Shown here piece by piece: positions 36,683 through 44,887 of a DNA stretch of 58,931 bases. Position 1 is the first letter of the stretch. Each line of letters starts with the position of its first letter. Source of the stretch: JAWKTT01 sp041398965 (GTDB lineage Bacteria; Planctomycetota; Planctomycetia; Planctomycetales; Planctomycetaceae); NCBI GenBank assembly GCA_041398965.1, contig JAWKTT010000030.1, positions 1-58,931 on the forward strand, written 5' to 3'. The notes under the pieces are model-generated. The model did no database searches. It saw only the letters and a list, made by a program, of their open reading frames with translations, and was not told where the DNA came from. A program made the translations under genes and the position numbers.

Positions 36683-38470
36683 ATGAGAACACTCGAACGA
36701 CAATCGATGACTTACAACCCTTCAAGGTCACTCTTGGCCTTGCTGCTCGTCGTGGGGTGTCTGCTTGCGTCGGTCGTGGAGGCTGGGACGAAGACTTGGG
36801 ATGGGAAGCATGATACGTCGAAGATCGAAGTGACGGTTGTCTACTTTCTGCCGAGTGATCGAAAGGCTTTACCCGATTGGCGGGAACGGGTGGGCTACTA
36901 CACGAAACGTCTCGAACAGTTTCATCAACGAGAGTTTCAAGGGCAATCGACGCTCAGTGTGAAGACGATTGGCGAGCCGTTCGTATCGGAAAAGGACACG
37001 GCCCAGCTTCGCAATGGGGATGGAGACTTCACCTTTTTTCAGACATTAAGAGAGGTCGATCGACGGTTGCCGTTCGCTCAGGAGAAGCAGGAGTTCTTTC
37101 CGATCTTGCTAGTCTTTAGTGACATGAATTGGCGACCGCTTGACGATTTCTATCGGCTGCATCCGAGTACGGATGACCCGGCAGGGGGCTATGTGTTCGA
37201 GGGGAATTACTCCAGAGAAGAACACTTTCCGGGGGCGACATCGGGAGGGGCCCGAGCGACTTATCTCGCTCAGCGGGGTGTCGGATGGGGGTTGGTGAGT
37301 GCCGACGGCTGGCGAGTTCCCTATCGTGGATCGGATTGCGTCGTTTATCACGAAGGCTGCGGGCACACCGTCGGCCTGCCGCATCCGCAGCCGGGCAACG
37401 GATCGGTGATGAGCTTGGGGCAGTACAACGGATGGATCAGTGAATCATGGCTCGACAAAGACCAGAAGGCCCGCATGGGATGGGAGCCGGGGGACTCGAA
37501 GCTTACGCCGCAGTTGGAGTTGTTCAGCACCTTCCGGGCACTCCCAGTTATAAAGGTGCCAAAGCCGGGGGAAGAGGTGTTCCTCAAGCTCGACTGGCCG
37601 AATGATGCGAAGGTGAAGAGGTTACAAGTCCGAGTTCAGACCGATCTCTGGGGGCCGTGGGTCGATCATTCGCCGTTGTCTCCCCGGACGGTCGATGGTC
37701 GTGCGTTGCCACAAGTATCGTTGGGGCGGTTCGACCGTCCAACGCCAGTCAGCTACCGGGTCGATGCCGAGTTGGAAGATGGTTCGACGGCGGAAATCTG
37801 GGGGTATCTCCAGGTCCGTGCGAACAAGAATGAACTCCCGCAGCCCCCTGTCCCTTCTCCCGACTTAGTCACCGTAACAACCGAACAGCCTGTTGCCATC
37901 GCTCCTCGGGAACAGATTGATTTGCTCGCCCTCATCGATACGAAACAGGAGTGGTCCAACGGCGAGTGGACGTTGGCTGGCGGAAAGTTGGAATCGCCCA
38001 AGAGATACGGAGCGAGGATCGAACTGCCGTATCATCCCCCCGCAGAGTACAAATTGATCGCGATCGTCGAGCCGCTTGATGCACCGAACGGCTTTCTTCT
38101 GGGCATCCCCGTCGGCGAGTCCCGCTGTGCCGCTCTTTCCCACTACGCTGCCGGCGAGAAGACGCTCAATGCGCTCGAGAATATCGACGGACAAAACGTC
38201 GGTAACGCGACGACATCAGAACGCCGAGTCTTCCAGCAGGGACGATTGACGCAGATCATCGTCACGGTTCGTAAGCAAGGTGTTGCGATGATGGCCGACG
38301 GTCAAACCTTGTTCGACTGGAAAGGGAAGCCGGAACAACTCTCTCTTTCTGACTACTGGAAGACCCCCGACGCAAAGTCCCTCTTCGTAGGAGCCTACGA
38401 CTGCCGCTACCGAATTCACCGTCTCAGCCTGGAGCCGATTACGGGAGATGGACAACCGACACGTCCGTAA
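36683..38470 (+). CDS. Secreted metzincin-like zinc protease
   Basis: A 595-residue exported protein. The N-terminus has a signal peptide (about 14-34, cleavage near VEA-GT). The zinc-binding signature HEGCGHTVGLPHP is at 223-235, with HExxHxxGxxH spacing and Glu224 as the likely catalytic base. SVMSLGQY at 241-248 could supply the Met-turn. Thus it looks like a metzincin, but I cannot assign a named peptidase family. A C-terminal region (about 400-590) looks like a laminin-G/DUF1080-like beta-sandwich (LSLSDYWKTPDAKSLFVGAYDC). The ATG is preceded by AGGAAAG. It follows the two-component pair, 189 bp later, which makes it a candidate target of that system. Confidence 0.75.
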   Translation: MRTLERQSMTYNPSRSLLALLLVVGCLLASVVEAGTKTWDGKHDTSKIEVTVVYFLPSDRKALPDWRERVGYYTKRLEQFHQREFQGQSTLSVKTIGEPFVSEKDTAQLRNGDGDFTFFQTLREVDRRLPFAQEKQEFFPILLVFSDMNWRPLDDFYRLHPSTDDPAGGYVFEGNYSREEHFPGATSGGARATYLAQRGVGWGLVSADGWRVPYRGSDCVVYHEGCGHTVGLPHPQPGNGSVMSLGQYNGWISESWLDKDQKARMGWEPGDSKLTPQLELFSTFRALPVIKVPKPGEEVFLKLDWPNDAKVKRLQVRVQTDLWGPWVDHSPLSPRTVDGRALPQVSLGRFDRPTPVSYRVDAELEDGSTAEIWGYLQVRANKNELPQPPVPSPDLVTVTTEQPVAIAPREQIDLLALIDTKQEWSNGEWTLAGGKLESPKRYGARIELPYHPPAEYKLIAIVEPLDAPNGFLLGIPVGESRCAALSHYAAGEKTLNALENIDGQNVGNATTSERRVFQQGRLTQIIVTVRKQGVAMMADGQTLFDWKGKPEQLSLSDYWKTPDAKSLFVGAYDCRYRIHRLSLEPITGDGQPTRP

Positions 38471-38564
38471 GTATCAATCTTCGGGAACTTTTCTGGCGTT
38501 TGGCTCCTCGAATTCGTATCTAGGTCGTTCTATCATCGATTAAGTCCGGTTCGAGGCCACTCCT

Positions 38565-39758
38565 ATGCGAAATATTTCGATCCACTTCCTCTTCGTGATG
38601 TTCGTGACATTGGTGACGACTCGTGGAGCGTCGGCCTGCATTTGGGACACCGACACATTGGCGCAGGAAATGAGCCGGTTTCCAACGGTGCGAGAATTGA
38701 TTGCGGGAAAGTTTCTGCGACACAGTGTGCCGTTCTATCAATGGCGAGCGACTGACCGTCAGCGGCGAATTGATGCTGGGACCGCGACTGAGGGTGATTA
38801 CGACGACCTTGCTGTCGCGTTCGACAAACTGGGGCGACACGAGGATGCAATTCGTCTGATGACTGAACGACTCGCCATCGACCCGACACGTTACGAGACG
38901 GTCGCCAATCTCGGGACGTTTTACATTCATGCGGGAAACTTCGAGGAGGGGAAAAAGTTCATCCAGCAGGCGATCGAAATCAACCCCGACGCCCACTTTG
39001 GACGGGAGAAGTACCAATTGCTTCTTGTCGAGTATGTCCAGAGCCGACGCGGAGAGTCGGGGGAAATTCCAACTCCGCTTTCTGAATGGAAGAATAGTTA
39101 CCAATACTCAGGATTTGCCGAGTGGGTACTGGACCATCAACTCCCCGCGGTCGAACCGGGGCAGCAGGGGGAGAACTATTCCCAAACGAAGCAACGACAA
39201 CAAGAGGAACTCCAGCGGGCCATTCAAGGAGTTCTCGGGATGATGCGGTTCGGCAAGCATGACTCGCCGATTCTGTTGGAAGCATTGGGAGACTTACTGG
39301 TCGGACGGATCGAAGTCGATGCACGTCACCTTTCCGCCCGGACTTACCTGCGTGCCGCCGACATCGTGCAAGACCCCGAGGCGAAAACTAAGTATCGCGA
39401 ACGAGCAAAGAGTGTGATCGCACCTCATGAATCGGTCGAGTTGGAGCAAGTCGAAGCCCGACTCCGAGAGGAGATCAAAGAAGCCAATCAGTGGTACGCG
39501 GATCTCGAACAACAAGAGCAAGCCTGGACCTCGCCCGACAGCAAACTCGACCCCGAGAAACAGTTCAACACTCTCTACGCCAACCCGCCGGAACTCTCTC
39601 GCACAGATACAGAAGTTTGGACCGGCGTCGCACTCGACCCCGCTTCCGCCAAGAGTCTCGATCTCCGACACTACCTGCAAGCAGCGGTCGTCCTTGCTGT
39701 CATCATCGCCCTTGCCGCCTGGTACTTCCGGCACCGTAAGGCCACGCCCGTTCCATGA
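38565..39758 (+). CDS. Secreted/anchored TPR protein
   Basis: A 397-residue protein not assigned to a named family. A signal peptide covers about residues 1-24 (cleavage near ASA-CIW). Tetratricopeptide-like helices are visible at about 80-150 (YDDLAVAFDKLGRHEDAIRLM, ANLGTFYIHAGNFEEGKKFIQ, AIEINPDA). A helical, Glu/Gln-rich coiled region is at about 285-320, and a C-terminal membrane helix (AAVVLAVIIALAAWYFRHR) anchors it, with a short basic cytoplasmic tail. TPRs bind partner proteins, so a scaffolding role at the membrane is likely. It follows the metzincin gene by 94 bp on the same strand. Confidence 0.75.
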   Translation: MRNISIHFLFVMFVTLVTTRGASACIWDTDTLAQEMSRFPTVRELIAGKFLRHSVPFYQWRATDRQRRIDAGTATEGDYDDLAVAFDKLGRHEDAIRLMTERLAIDPTRYETVANLGTFYIHAGNFEEGKKFIQQAIEINPDAHFGREKYQLLLVEYVQSRRGESGEIPTPLSEWKNSYQYSGFAEWVLDHQLPAVEPGQQGENYSQTKQRQQEELQRAIQGVLGMMRFGKHDSPILLEALGDLLVGRIEVDARHLSARTYLRAADIVQDPEAKTKYRERAKSVIAPHESVELEQVEARLREEIKEANQWYADLEQQEQAWTSPDSKLDPEKQFNTLYANPPELSRTDTEVWTGVALDPASAKSLDLRHYLQAAVVLAVIIALAAWYFRHRKATPVP

Positions 39759-39839
39759 CGATGTTTGTCCGGAAGCGGCGGAATTATAAAGTCGCAGGTT
39801 TGGTGAGATTGAGATACTAACGGTCCGTTGAAAAACGAC

Positions 39840-39933
39840 GGTGGGTCAGATTTCCAATCTAACATGAGCATCTCGTACGTTTTATTATCGAGGCATTAAA
39901 CGGCACCGTGTCAGGCTGGAAACCTGACCCACC
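39840..39933. terminator. Long imperfect hairpin between convergent genes
   Basis: A 17-bp inverted repeat with one mismatch (39840-39856, reading GGTGGGTCAGATTTCCA, and 39917-39933) encloses a 60-nt loop. The right arm also carries the small palindrome GTCAGG...CCTGAC. It lies between the convergent TPR gene and the EF-hand/redoxin gene and may stop transcription from both sides, or be a dispersed intergenic repeat. Confidence 0.55.
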
Positions 39934-39948
39934 TTCTTCAAGAGGTTG

Positions 39949-42300
39949 CTAACGGCTGAGAGACTGGGCTTCTTCTAACGAAAGGAAGTCGTCGTTGTTC
40001 TTGTCGAGGCGGTCGAATATGCGCGATCTGGGGAGTTCCTCACGAGAGAGGCGGCCATCCATGTCGCGATCCATCGCCTTAAACAATGCGGTAATTCCAG
40101 GTGCAGGTTGTTCCGGTTTGGAATCGTCAACAAGGCCGCCGGAAATGTTCGTCGGGACGACATATTCGAGGTATCCCAGCAGCATTTCATCGTCTGTTTG
40201 AGGCCCCCACTTGATCGTGCTGTCAGGGTCCGGATTTGCCGGGTTGTCGGCACTGTTGTCGAAGTGCCCGGTGAATCGAATCGTCTCCCCTTTCTTGACG
40301 CGAAGTGGTTCGCGCAGCTGATACTTCAACTGCCAATTGAAGTCGTAACGCGGGATATCAAGGAGTGTCTCAACCGCCCCATCCTTCCGGACCAACTCGT
40401 ATCGGGCCGACTTCCCCCGTAAGTGCATGTGGGGCATATAAGCGAGAATGTCGACGTCGCCGGGGAGTCGAAGTTCAGCCTTTTCGGGGTGATTGTCGGC
40501 TTGAGGGGGGATTGAGATGCGGTGATTGGCGAGGCCGTGGACCTTGATTTCATGTTGAGGTGGCTGCGAAGCAAATCGAAAGGCGATGCGCGTGTTGTCG
40601 GTTGTGGCGGTGCCATTCGGGGTGTAGTGCATCTGGAAAATGAGTGTGGCATTTTTGGGGAGATGTTTCCCGTACCCCTCAGGGAAAACGGCGAAACTGT
40701 TTCCGGGGACATAGGCGGCGAAGAATCCCCCCCGTTCGTCCCGCTCAGCACGAGTTAATCCATTTGCGTCGGTCTCTTCTCCCTTCATGCGTTCACGTTT
40801 GACGAACACCAGAACATGATGGACGACCGCACGGTTTTCAGGCTGAATCTCGATTGCCTGAATCCACTTGTCGTCTGGAAGGTCGGTCTTGACGGTCACG
40901 TATTGGTAGGGCATCGTCCCGGTGGCAATCACGCTGATTGGCTTCTCGAACTGAAACACGGCGTCTGGCGTGCCGATGTTCCACTCTTGTGGGAACTGCC
41001 GGGGGACGGGAGCATCACGTTCGTCGCCAATGGGGTGATTGCTGTCGAGCCAGGCGAGCAGGTCGGCCTTGTCCACTTCAGCCAGGCTCCGGTCATTGAC
41101 CCACGGGCTGAGCGAACCGTGCGGCGACGGGGTACTGAACCAAGGGGGCATTGTCCCCCCTCTCAAGACTTCCCGGACCATCGGTGCATGAGCGACAACT
41201 TCGGCATAGCTCGCGAGAGCGAATGGCGCGACTCCCCCCTGACGATGACATTCGACACAATGCGTCTGCATCAATCGGGAGATGCGGTTGTGATAAGTGA
41301 TCTCGCTGTCGGTTTTCTCCGTTGCAGGGTGATCAATGGCACACCCTGGAGCATCGGTCGCCGCGATAACCGGTTCGCGCTGATGCAACAGAGCGTCGAT
41401 GGCATCGGCGAGGTAACGATTGCGGGGTTCGTTCTTCGAGTAACCGAAGCCGTATTGATCGTCGATCGCGCCGTGATATGTCACCGTGCGACGGCGATCG
41501 ACCAGCAGCACATCTGTCGTCGCCGTTGCCCCGATGGCTTGTGCCAACTTGTGCTCTGGATCGAAGACGTAGGTGGCAGGGGTTCCGAAATGTCCCGCCG
41601 CCTTTTGCATGTCGGCGATGGAGTCCGTTGCGACCGAGTTGATCAGCATCACCGGAACACCTTGGGCTGCGTGCTGTTTCGAGACCTTGACTAACGTGGG
41701 GAGATACTTTTGGCTGAGCGGACAAGAGGTGCTCGTCATGGCGATGACAAGTCCCGACTTCCCGAGCAGGTCAGAAAGTTTGTGCGTCTTCCCGGCGATA
41801 TCGGTGAAGGTCACGTCGGGAAGACAGCGACCGACACCATGCTCAGCCGGAGTAAGTTGGCGTGGGCCTTGACGGACATCTCGGATCAATGGCGAATCGG
41901 CTGTCGTCGTGGCGGGTGTCGGGGTTGTTTTGGCTGATGGTGCTGAAGTTGATGGAGTCGCCTTCGCATCGGACAGATCAAGCACTCCCGTCGCGACCGC
42001 TTGTCGTGCTTCGTGCAAGGTGATGCTTTGGTCAGTATTGAGATCGAGTTTGTCGAAAAGTGCGTCGTCTTGTAGTTCGGCGCGAGTCACCTTTCCGTCG
42101 GCGTCCGCATCAACCTTACGAAAGGTTTCCGCAAGCGTGTTCTTCTCCGCCGCATTCCCCGTCCGCCAAAGCACAACTCCCACCAGGAGAAGAAACCCCA
42201 GCAAACCGCCAAGCAGATAACGCCGCCGAGTTGTCCGTTCATCCGCAATCCGCTGCATCACTCTTGCTCCTCGCAGAACCGCCACATCAATCGAAGCCAC
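39949..42300 (-). CDS. EF-hand/redoxin/cytochrome/Cu-monooxygenase-like multidomain protein
   Basis: A 783-residue exported or anchored protein with five modules. One membrane helix is at 28-45. Two EF-hand loops follow (DADADGKVTRAE 64-75; DLNTDQSITLHE 86-97), then a Thr/Pro/Ser/Ala linker (112-135). A redoxin/AhpC-like domain covers about 155-310 with a single Cys193 in TSTSCPLS, giving at most a one-Cys peroxidatic site. A c-type haem motif CVECH is at 348-352. The remainder (about 430-720) resembles the copper type II monooxygenase fold, with VVHHVLVF, IFQMHYTPNG and YMPHMHLRGKSARYEL as possible copper ligands. Two more EF-hands end the protein (DRDMDGRLSREE; DKNNDDFLSLEE). The substrate is unknown. 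Confidence 0.85.
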   Translation of the reverse strand: MASIDVAVLRGARVMQRIADERTTRRRYLLGGLLGFLLLVGVVLWRTGNAAEKNTLAETFRKVDADADGKVTRAELQDDALFDKLDLNTDQSITLHEARQAVATGVLDLSDAKATPSTSAPSAKTTPTPATTTADSPLIRDVRQGPRQLTPAEHGVGRCLPDVTFTDIAGKTHKLSDLLGKSGLVIAMTSTSCPLSQKYLPTLVKVSKQHAAQGVPVMLINSVATDSIADMQKAAGHFGTPATYVFDPEHKLAQAIGATATTDVLLVDRRRTVTYHGAIDDQYGFGYSKNEPRNRYLADAIDALLHQREPVIAATDAPGCAIDHPATEKTDSEITYHNRISRLMQTHCVECHRQGGVAPFALASYAEVVAHAPMVREVLRGGTMPPWFSTPSPHGSLSPWVNDRSLAEVDKADLLAWLDSNHPIGDERDAPVPRQFPQEWNIGTPDAVFQFEKPISVIATGTMPYQYVTVKTDLPDDKWIQAIEIQPENRAVVHHVLVFVKRERMKGEETDANGLTRAERDERGGFFAAYVPGNSFAVFPEGYGKHLPKNATLIFQMHYTPNGTATTDNTRIAFRFASQPPQHEIKVHGLANHRISIPPQADNHPEKAELRLPGDVDILAYMPHMHLRGKSARYELVRKDGAVETLLDIPRYDFNWQLKYQLREPLRVKKGETIRFTGHFDNSADNPANPDPDSTIKWGPQTDDEMLLGYLEYVVPTNISGGLVDDSKPEQPAPGITALFKAMDRDMDGRLSREELPRSRIFDRLDKNNDDFLSLEEAQSLSR

Positions 42301-42796
42301 AACGGCAATTTTGCCGCCAAGCTGGTGATCTCACAATCTCAATCACCCGCCACTATAACCCCGCCGAGTTGCCGAGGTTTCAGAAATTCCGACGAATTCA
42401 CTCGCATCAGCCGAAAAGAGCGCATGCCGCGAACGGGGAGTCGACGCCCCTCATTGGTGATTCTCCTTCAAGAAATGATGTGACTGAAGTCGTGCATCAT
42501 CGGGAGGACTGCTCCTTGACCAACAACTAACGGCACCCAAGCTGATTCAGGGCGAGTGTCAAAGGATAAAAGAATCTTCCGGGCGAAGCGTCGAAAAGCC
42601 AACAGCCGAGGCACAAGACCTCGGCTGTTGACGTTGTCATCAAGTCCAACGAATGCGATGGCTCCCACTGAAGTGGAGTGGACCGGACTCACTTCGGAAG
42701 AGACATTGAGACCTATTTCAGCATGTCTCTGTTGCGCTGACCGGCAACATGCCATTCTTTGGATGTGGTGTGCAACTCCGCCGTATCTCAAGGGGT
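42301..42796. other. Intergenic region behind the MoxR operon, 496 bp
   Basis: Contains the operon terminator at 42600-42630 and presumably the promoter of the EF-hand/redoxin gene. No gene was recognised. Confidence 0.45.
42600..42630 (-). terminator. Intrinsic terminator of the MoxR operon
   Basis: A perfect 12-bp inverted repeat, CAACAGCCGAGG / CCTCGGCTGTTG, with a 7-nt loop lies 167 bp beyond the last gene. On the minus strand the stem is followed by GGCTTTTCG, a short T-tract, as in a Rho-independent terminator. Confidence 0.75.
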
Positions 42797-43702
42797 CTAT
42801 TCTCCCGTGAGAGCGCGAATCTGCTGGTCCAGCAATTGCTGCATGGCGGGATTCCCTCCCATTCGATTCTTGAGCTCGATGAGTTGTTTTCGCAGCATTT
42901 CCTGAGTGTCAAGATTACCATCGGTGCCGCCACCTTGAATATTGACACTTGAAGTAAACGCCTGTTGACCGCCAACGACATCGCCAATCCCAAAGGCTGG
43001 AAACAGCATTGCTGGCCCCTGACGCCCCGATGTGAACTGCTCATACAGCGCGGCTGTCTCGGGGAGTTTCTCCTTAAGGTCCTGAGCATTATTCGCAAGG
43101 AGTTCGACAGGCTTCTCGCCACCCGTGATCTGAGCCAGAATCTTGCCTCCCTGCAGTTCCTGGATCGTTGTTTCGAGTGCCCCTTCTTTCACGTTGATTG
43201 TACGCAGACCATTGATGTTCGAGACCGAAATGCTGCGGTTTCTCTGACCGCCACCAGCAAACTGGTTGCCTGGTTTGTCCCAGCCTTCAAACGGCTTGAT
43301 CCCATCGGCCTCCTTGGTGTTGAGCGCGATCTTCGCCCTGTCGGCGGTCGAAGGTTGATCACTCTCGCTGAGCATTTTCAATGTAATCCGAGCAGCTTCC
43401 TTGGTTTCATCATCTTGGGATTGTGCCAGCTTGCCAAGTACATCGATCGACTTCTCAATCGTATCGCGATTTCCCGCGAGGGCCGCCTTGGCAAGTGCGG
43501 GAATGGCCTCTTTGCCCGCATTGATGAGTTGCTTCTCGGCTTTGATTCGCTCAGTGAGCCGTTCATGACCAAGCTGCGAAACCCACTCGTCAATCTGTTG
43601 GGGCTGCGTCGCTTCGACTGGCTTTTCGTCAGCGGCACTCAAGCTGATGCCGCACAATGTCATTAGTGTTACCAAGAGAAGGGAGACCTGTGTGAGTTTC
43701 AT
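42797..43702 (-). CDS. Secreted HEAT-like repeat protein, last gene of MoxR operon
   Basis: A 301-residue exported protein that I do not recognise as a named family. The start is ATG 43702, preceded by AGAGGA at good spacing; an upstream frame extension lacks support. A signal peptide is at 1-23. The first half has HEAT-like helices (RIKAEKQLINAGKEAIPALAK, then IEKSIDVLGKLAQSQDDET). A beta-rich middle (SISVSNINGLRTINVKEG) and a Gly-rich region are followed by a Gln/Met-rich helix at the C-terminus (MQQLLDQQIRALTGE). It closes the seven-gene row, 63 bp after the cyclase-like gene and 167 bp before the terminator. A structural role near the membrane is inference. Confidence 0.7.
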   Translation of the reverse strand: MKLTQVSLLLVTLMTLCGISLSAADEKPVEATQPQQIDEWVSQLGHERLTERIKAEKQLINAGKEAIPALAKAALAGNRDTIEKSIDVLGKLAQSQDDETKEAARITLKMLSESDQPSTADRAKIALNTKEADGIKPFEGWDKPGNQFAGGGQRNRSISVSNINGLRTINVKEGALETTIQELQGGKILAQITGGEKPVELLANNAQDLKEKLPETAALYEQFTSGRQGPAMLFPAFGIGDVVGGQQAFTSSVNIQGGGTDGNLDTQEMLRKQLIELKNRMGGNPAMQQLLDQQIRALTGE

Positions 43703-43765
43703 TGAATTCCTCTTTCCAAAAGTACGAGATTGCAGAGAGTCGTGTCTGTCCATTGAAAGTGCCAA

Positions 43766-44887
43766 CTATTCTTCACGCTGATAGATCGGCAACTGACGGG
43801 CAGAGACCGTCAAGGTGAGAATCGCCAGAGACGTGGGATACGTTGTGTTGTAAGCGAGGGTCTGGTTTGGGTATTTCCAGCTGCCATCTGGGTTCTGGTC
43901 CTCCAGCAGGCTGTCGTACATGATGGGGGCAAATTCACTCCAGTATTTCCCGCCGAGTTGGAACATTGCCTGTCCACAGTAGTACCACGCGTAGTAGCGA
44001 AACCGAACAGGATTGCCATCTGGACCGGTCATTCGCGGTGGTTGTCGCAGTATGAAGTCGCCCGCAGCCAGTAAATCTTCGTTGCCATGTTCACCACAGA
44101 GTTCAAGGCACAACACGGCAACTCCTGTCATCGAGGTACTTCCCGATTTGCTGCCAGGAAGGTAGGAAAACCCCCCTTCGCGGCTCTGGCAATTGAGGAT
44201 ATAGGAGACCGCCATCTCAACATGTTCGTCCGGAATCGCTGCGCCGTTGAGTTTCGCGGCACGGAGGGCCATGATCGACCAACCAGTCAGAGATAGATCG
44301 CTATCTGTGGTGCCGGGCGTATATCGCCAGCCTCCCGCATGAGCGTCGGACTTGGGAACCTTCTGAGCTTGCAACAGAACGAGAAGCGCGCGTGATAAAA
44401 CGTCGTCAACTTTCTGCTGGCGAACTGGATCGACGATACCGGAGACTTCGCCCAGCAGGAGGGTCGAAATGCTGTGTTCGTACATCAGTCCGGTCGTCCG
44501 ACCTTTGGGGTCATCGCAAACCAGCAAACCGTTTTCAAGCTGCTGACTGAGAACATAGTCAATTCCCCGGTTGATCAACTCTCCATATCGACCGCGACCG
44601 GGGAGATGCCCTTTCGCGAGAAACGCCATGACCGCGAGCGAGGTAACTCCCGTATTCCCCACGCTGGCCGGTTCCTCAAACGATCCAGCCAACTCAGGGC
44701 GTCCCATCGCTGCGGCGGCATCCCGGCTGATCTGTTTTCCAGACAGGTATTCCAGTCCGCGATCGACGGCGGCATCCAGTCGAGGTTGGTAGCGAATACG
44801 GATCGCATCGGCGTCGTCGGCACCGACGCTGTGACACGCGAGCGACATAGCGATGACAGTCACCCAGTAAGCGTGTTTCCTCATCAT
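43766..44887 (-). CDS. Secreted squalene-cyclase/prenyltransferase-fold protein
   Basis: A 373-residue exported protein with a signal peptide at about 1-22 (cleavage near VGA-DD). The body consists of alpha/alpha-toroid repeats of the squalene-hopene-cyclase/prenyltransferase beta-subunit superfamily: VTSLAVMAFLAKGH, DSDLSLTGWSIMALRAAKLNG, GGFSYLPGSKSGSTSMTGVAVLCLELCG and YPTSLAILTL. No DXDD catalytic motif of cyclases is seen, so it is probably a binding protein, as are many planctomycete members. Two consecutive ATGs at 44882-44887 overlap the stop of the large coiled-coil gene (ATGA), so it is translated with it. Confidence 0.8.
   Translation of the reverse strand: MMRKHAYWVTVIAMSLACHSVGADDADAIRIRYQPRLDAAVDRGLEYLSGKQISRDAAAAMGRPELAGSFEEPASVGNTGVTSLAVMAFLAKGHLPGRGRYGELINRGIDYVLSQQLENGLLVCDDPKGRTTGLMYEHSISTLLLGEVSGIVDPVRQQKVDDVLSRALLVLLQAQKVPKSDAHAGGWRYTPGTTDSDLSLTGWSIMALRAAKLNGAAIPDEHVEMAVSYILNCQSREGGFSYLPGSKSGSTSMTGVAVLCLELCGEHGNEDLLAAGDFILRQPPRMTGPDGNPVRFRYYAWYYCGQAMFQLGGKYWSEFAPIMYDSLLEDQNPDGSWKYPNQTLAYNTTYPTSLAILTLTVSARQLPIYQREE

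Noticed and set aside
43766..44887. Catalytic squalene-hopene cyclase
   Set aside because: The fold repeats are present, but the DXDD acid motif is missing and the protein has only 373 residues, about half the enzyme length.
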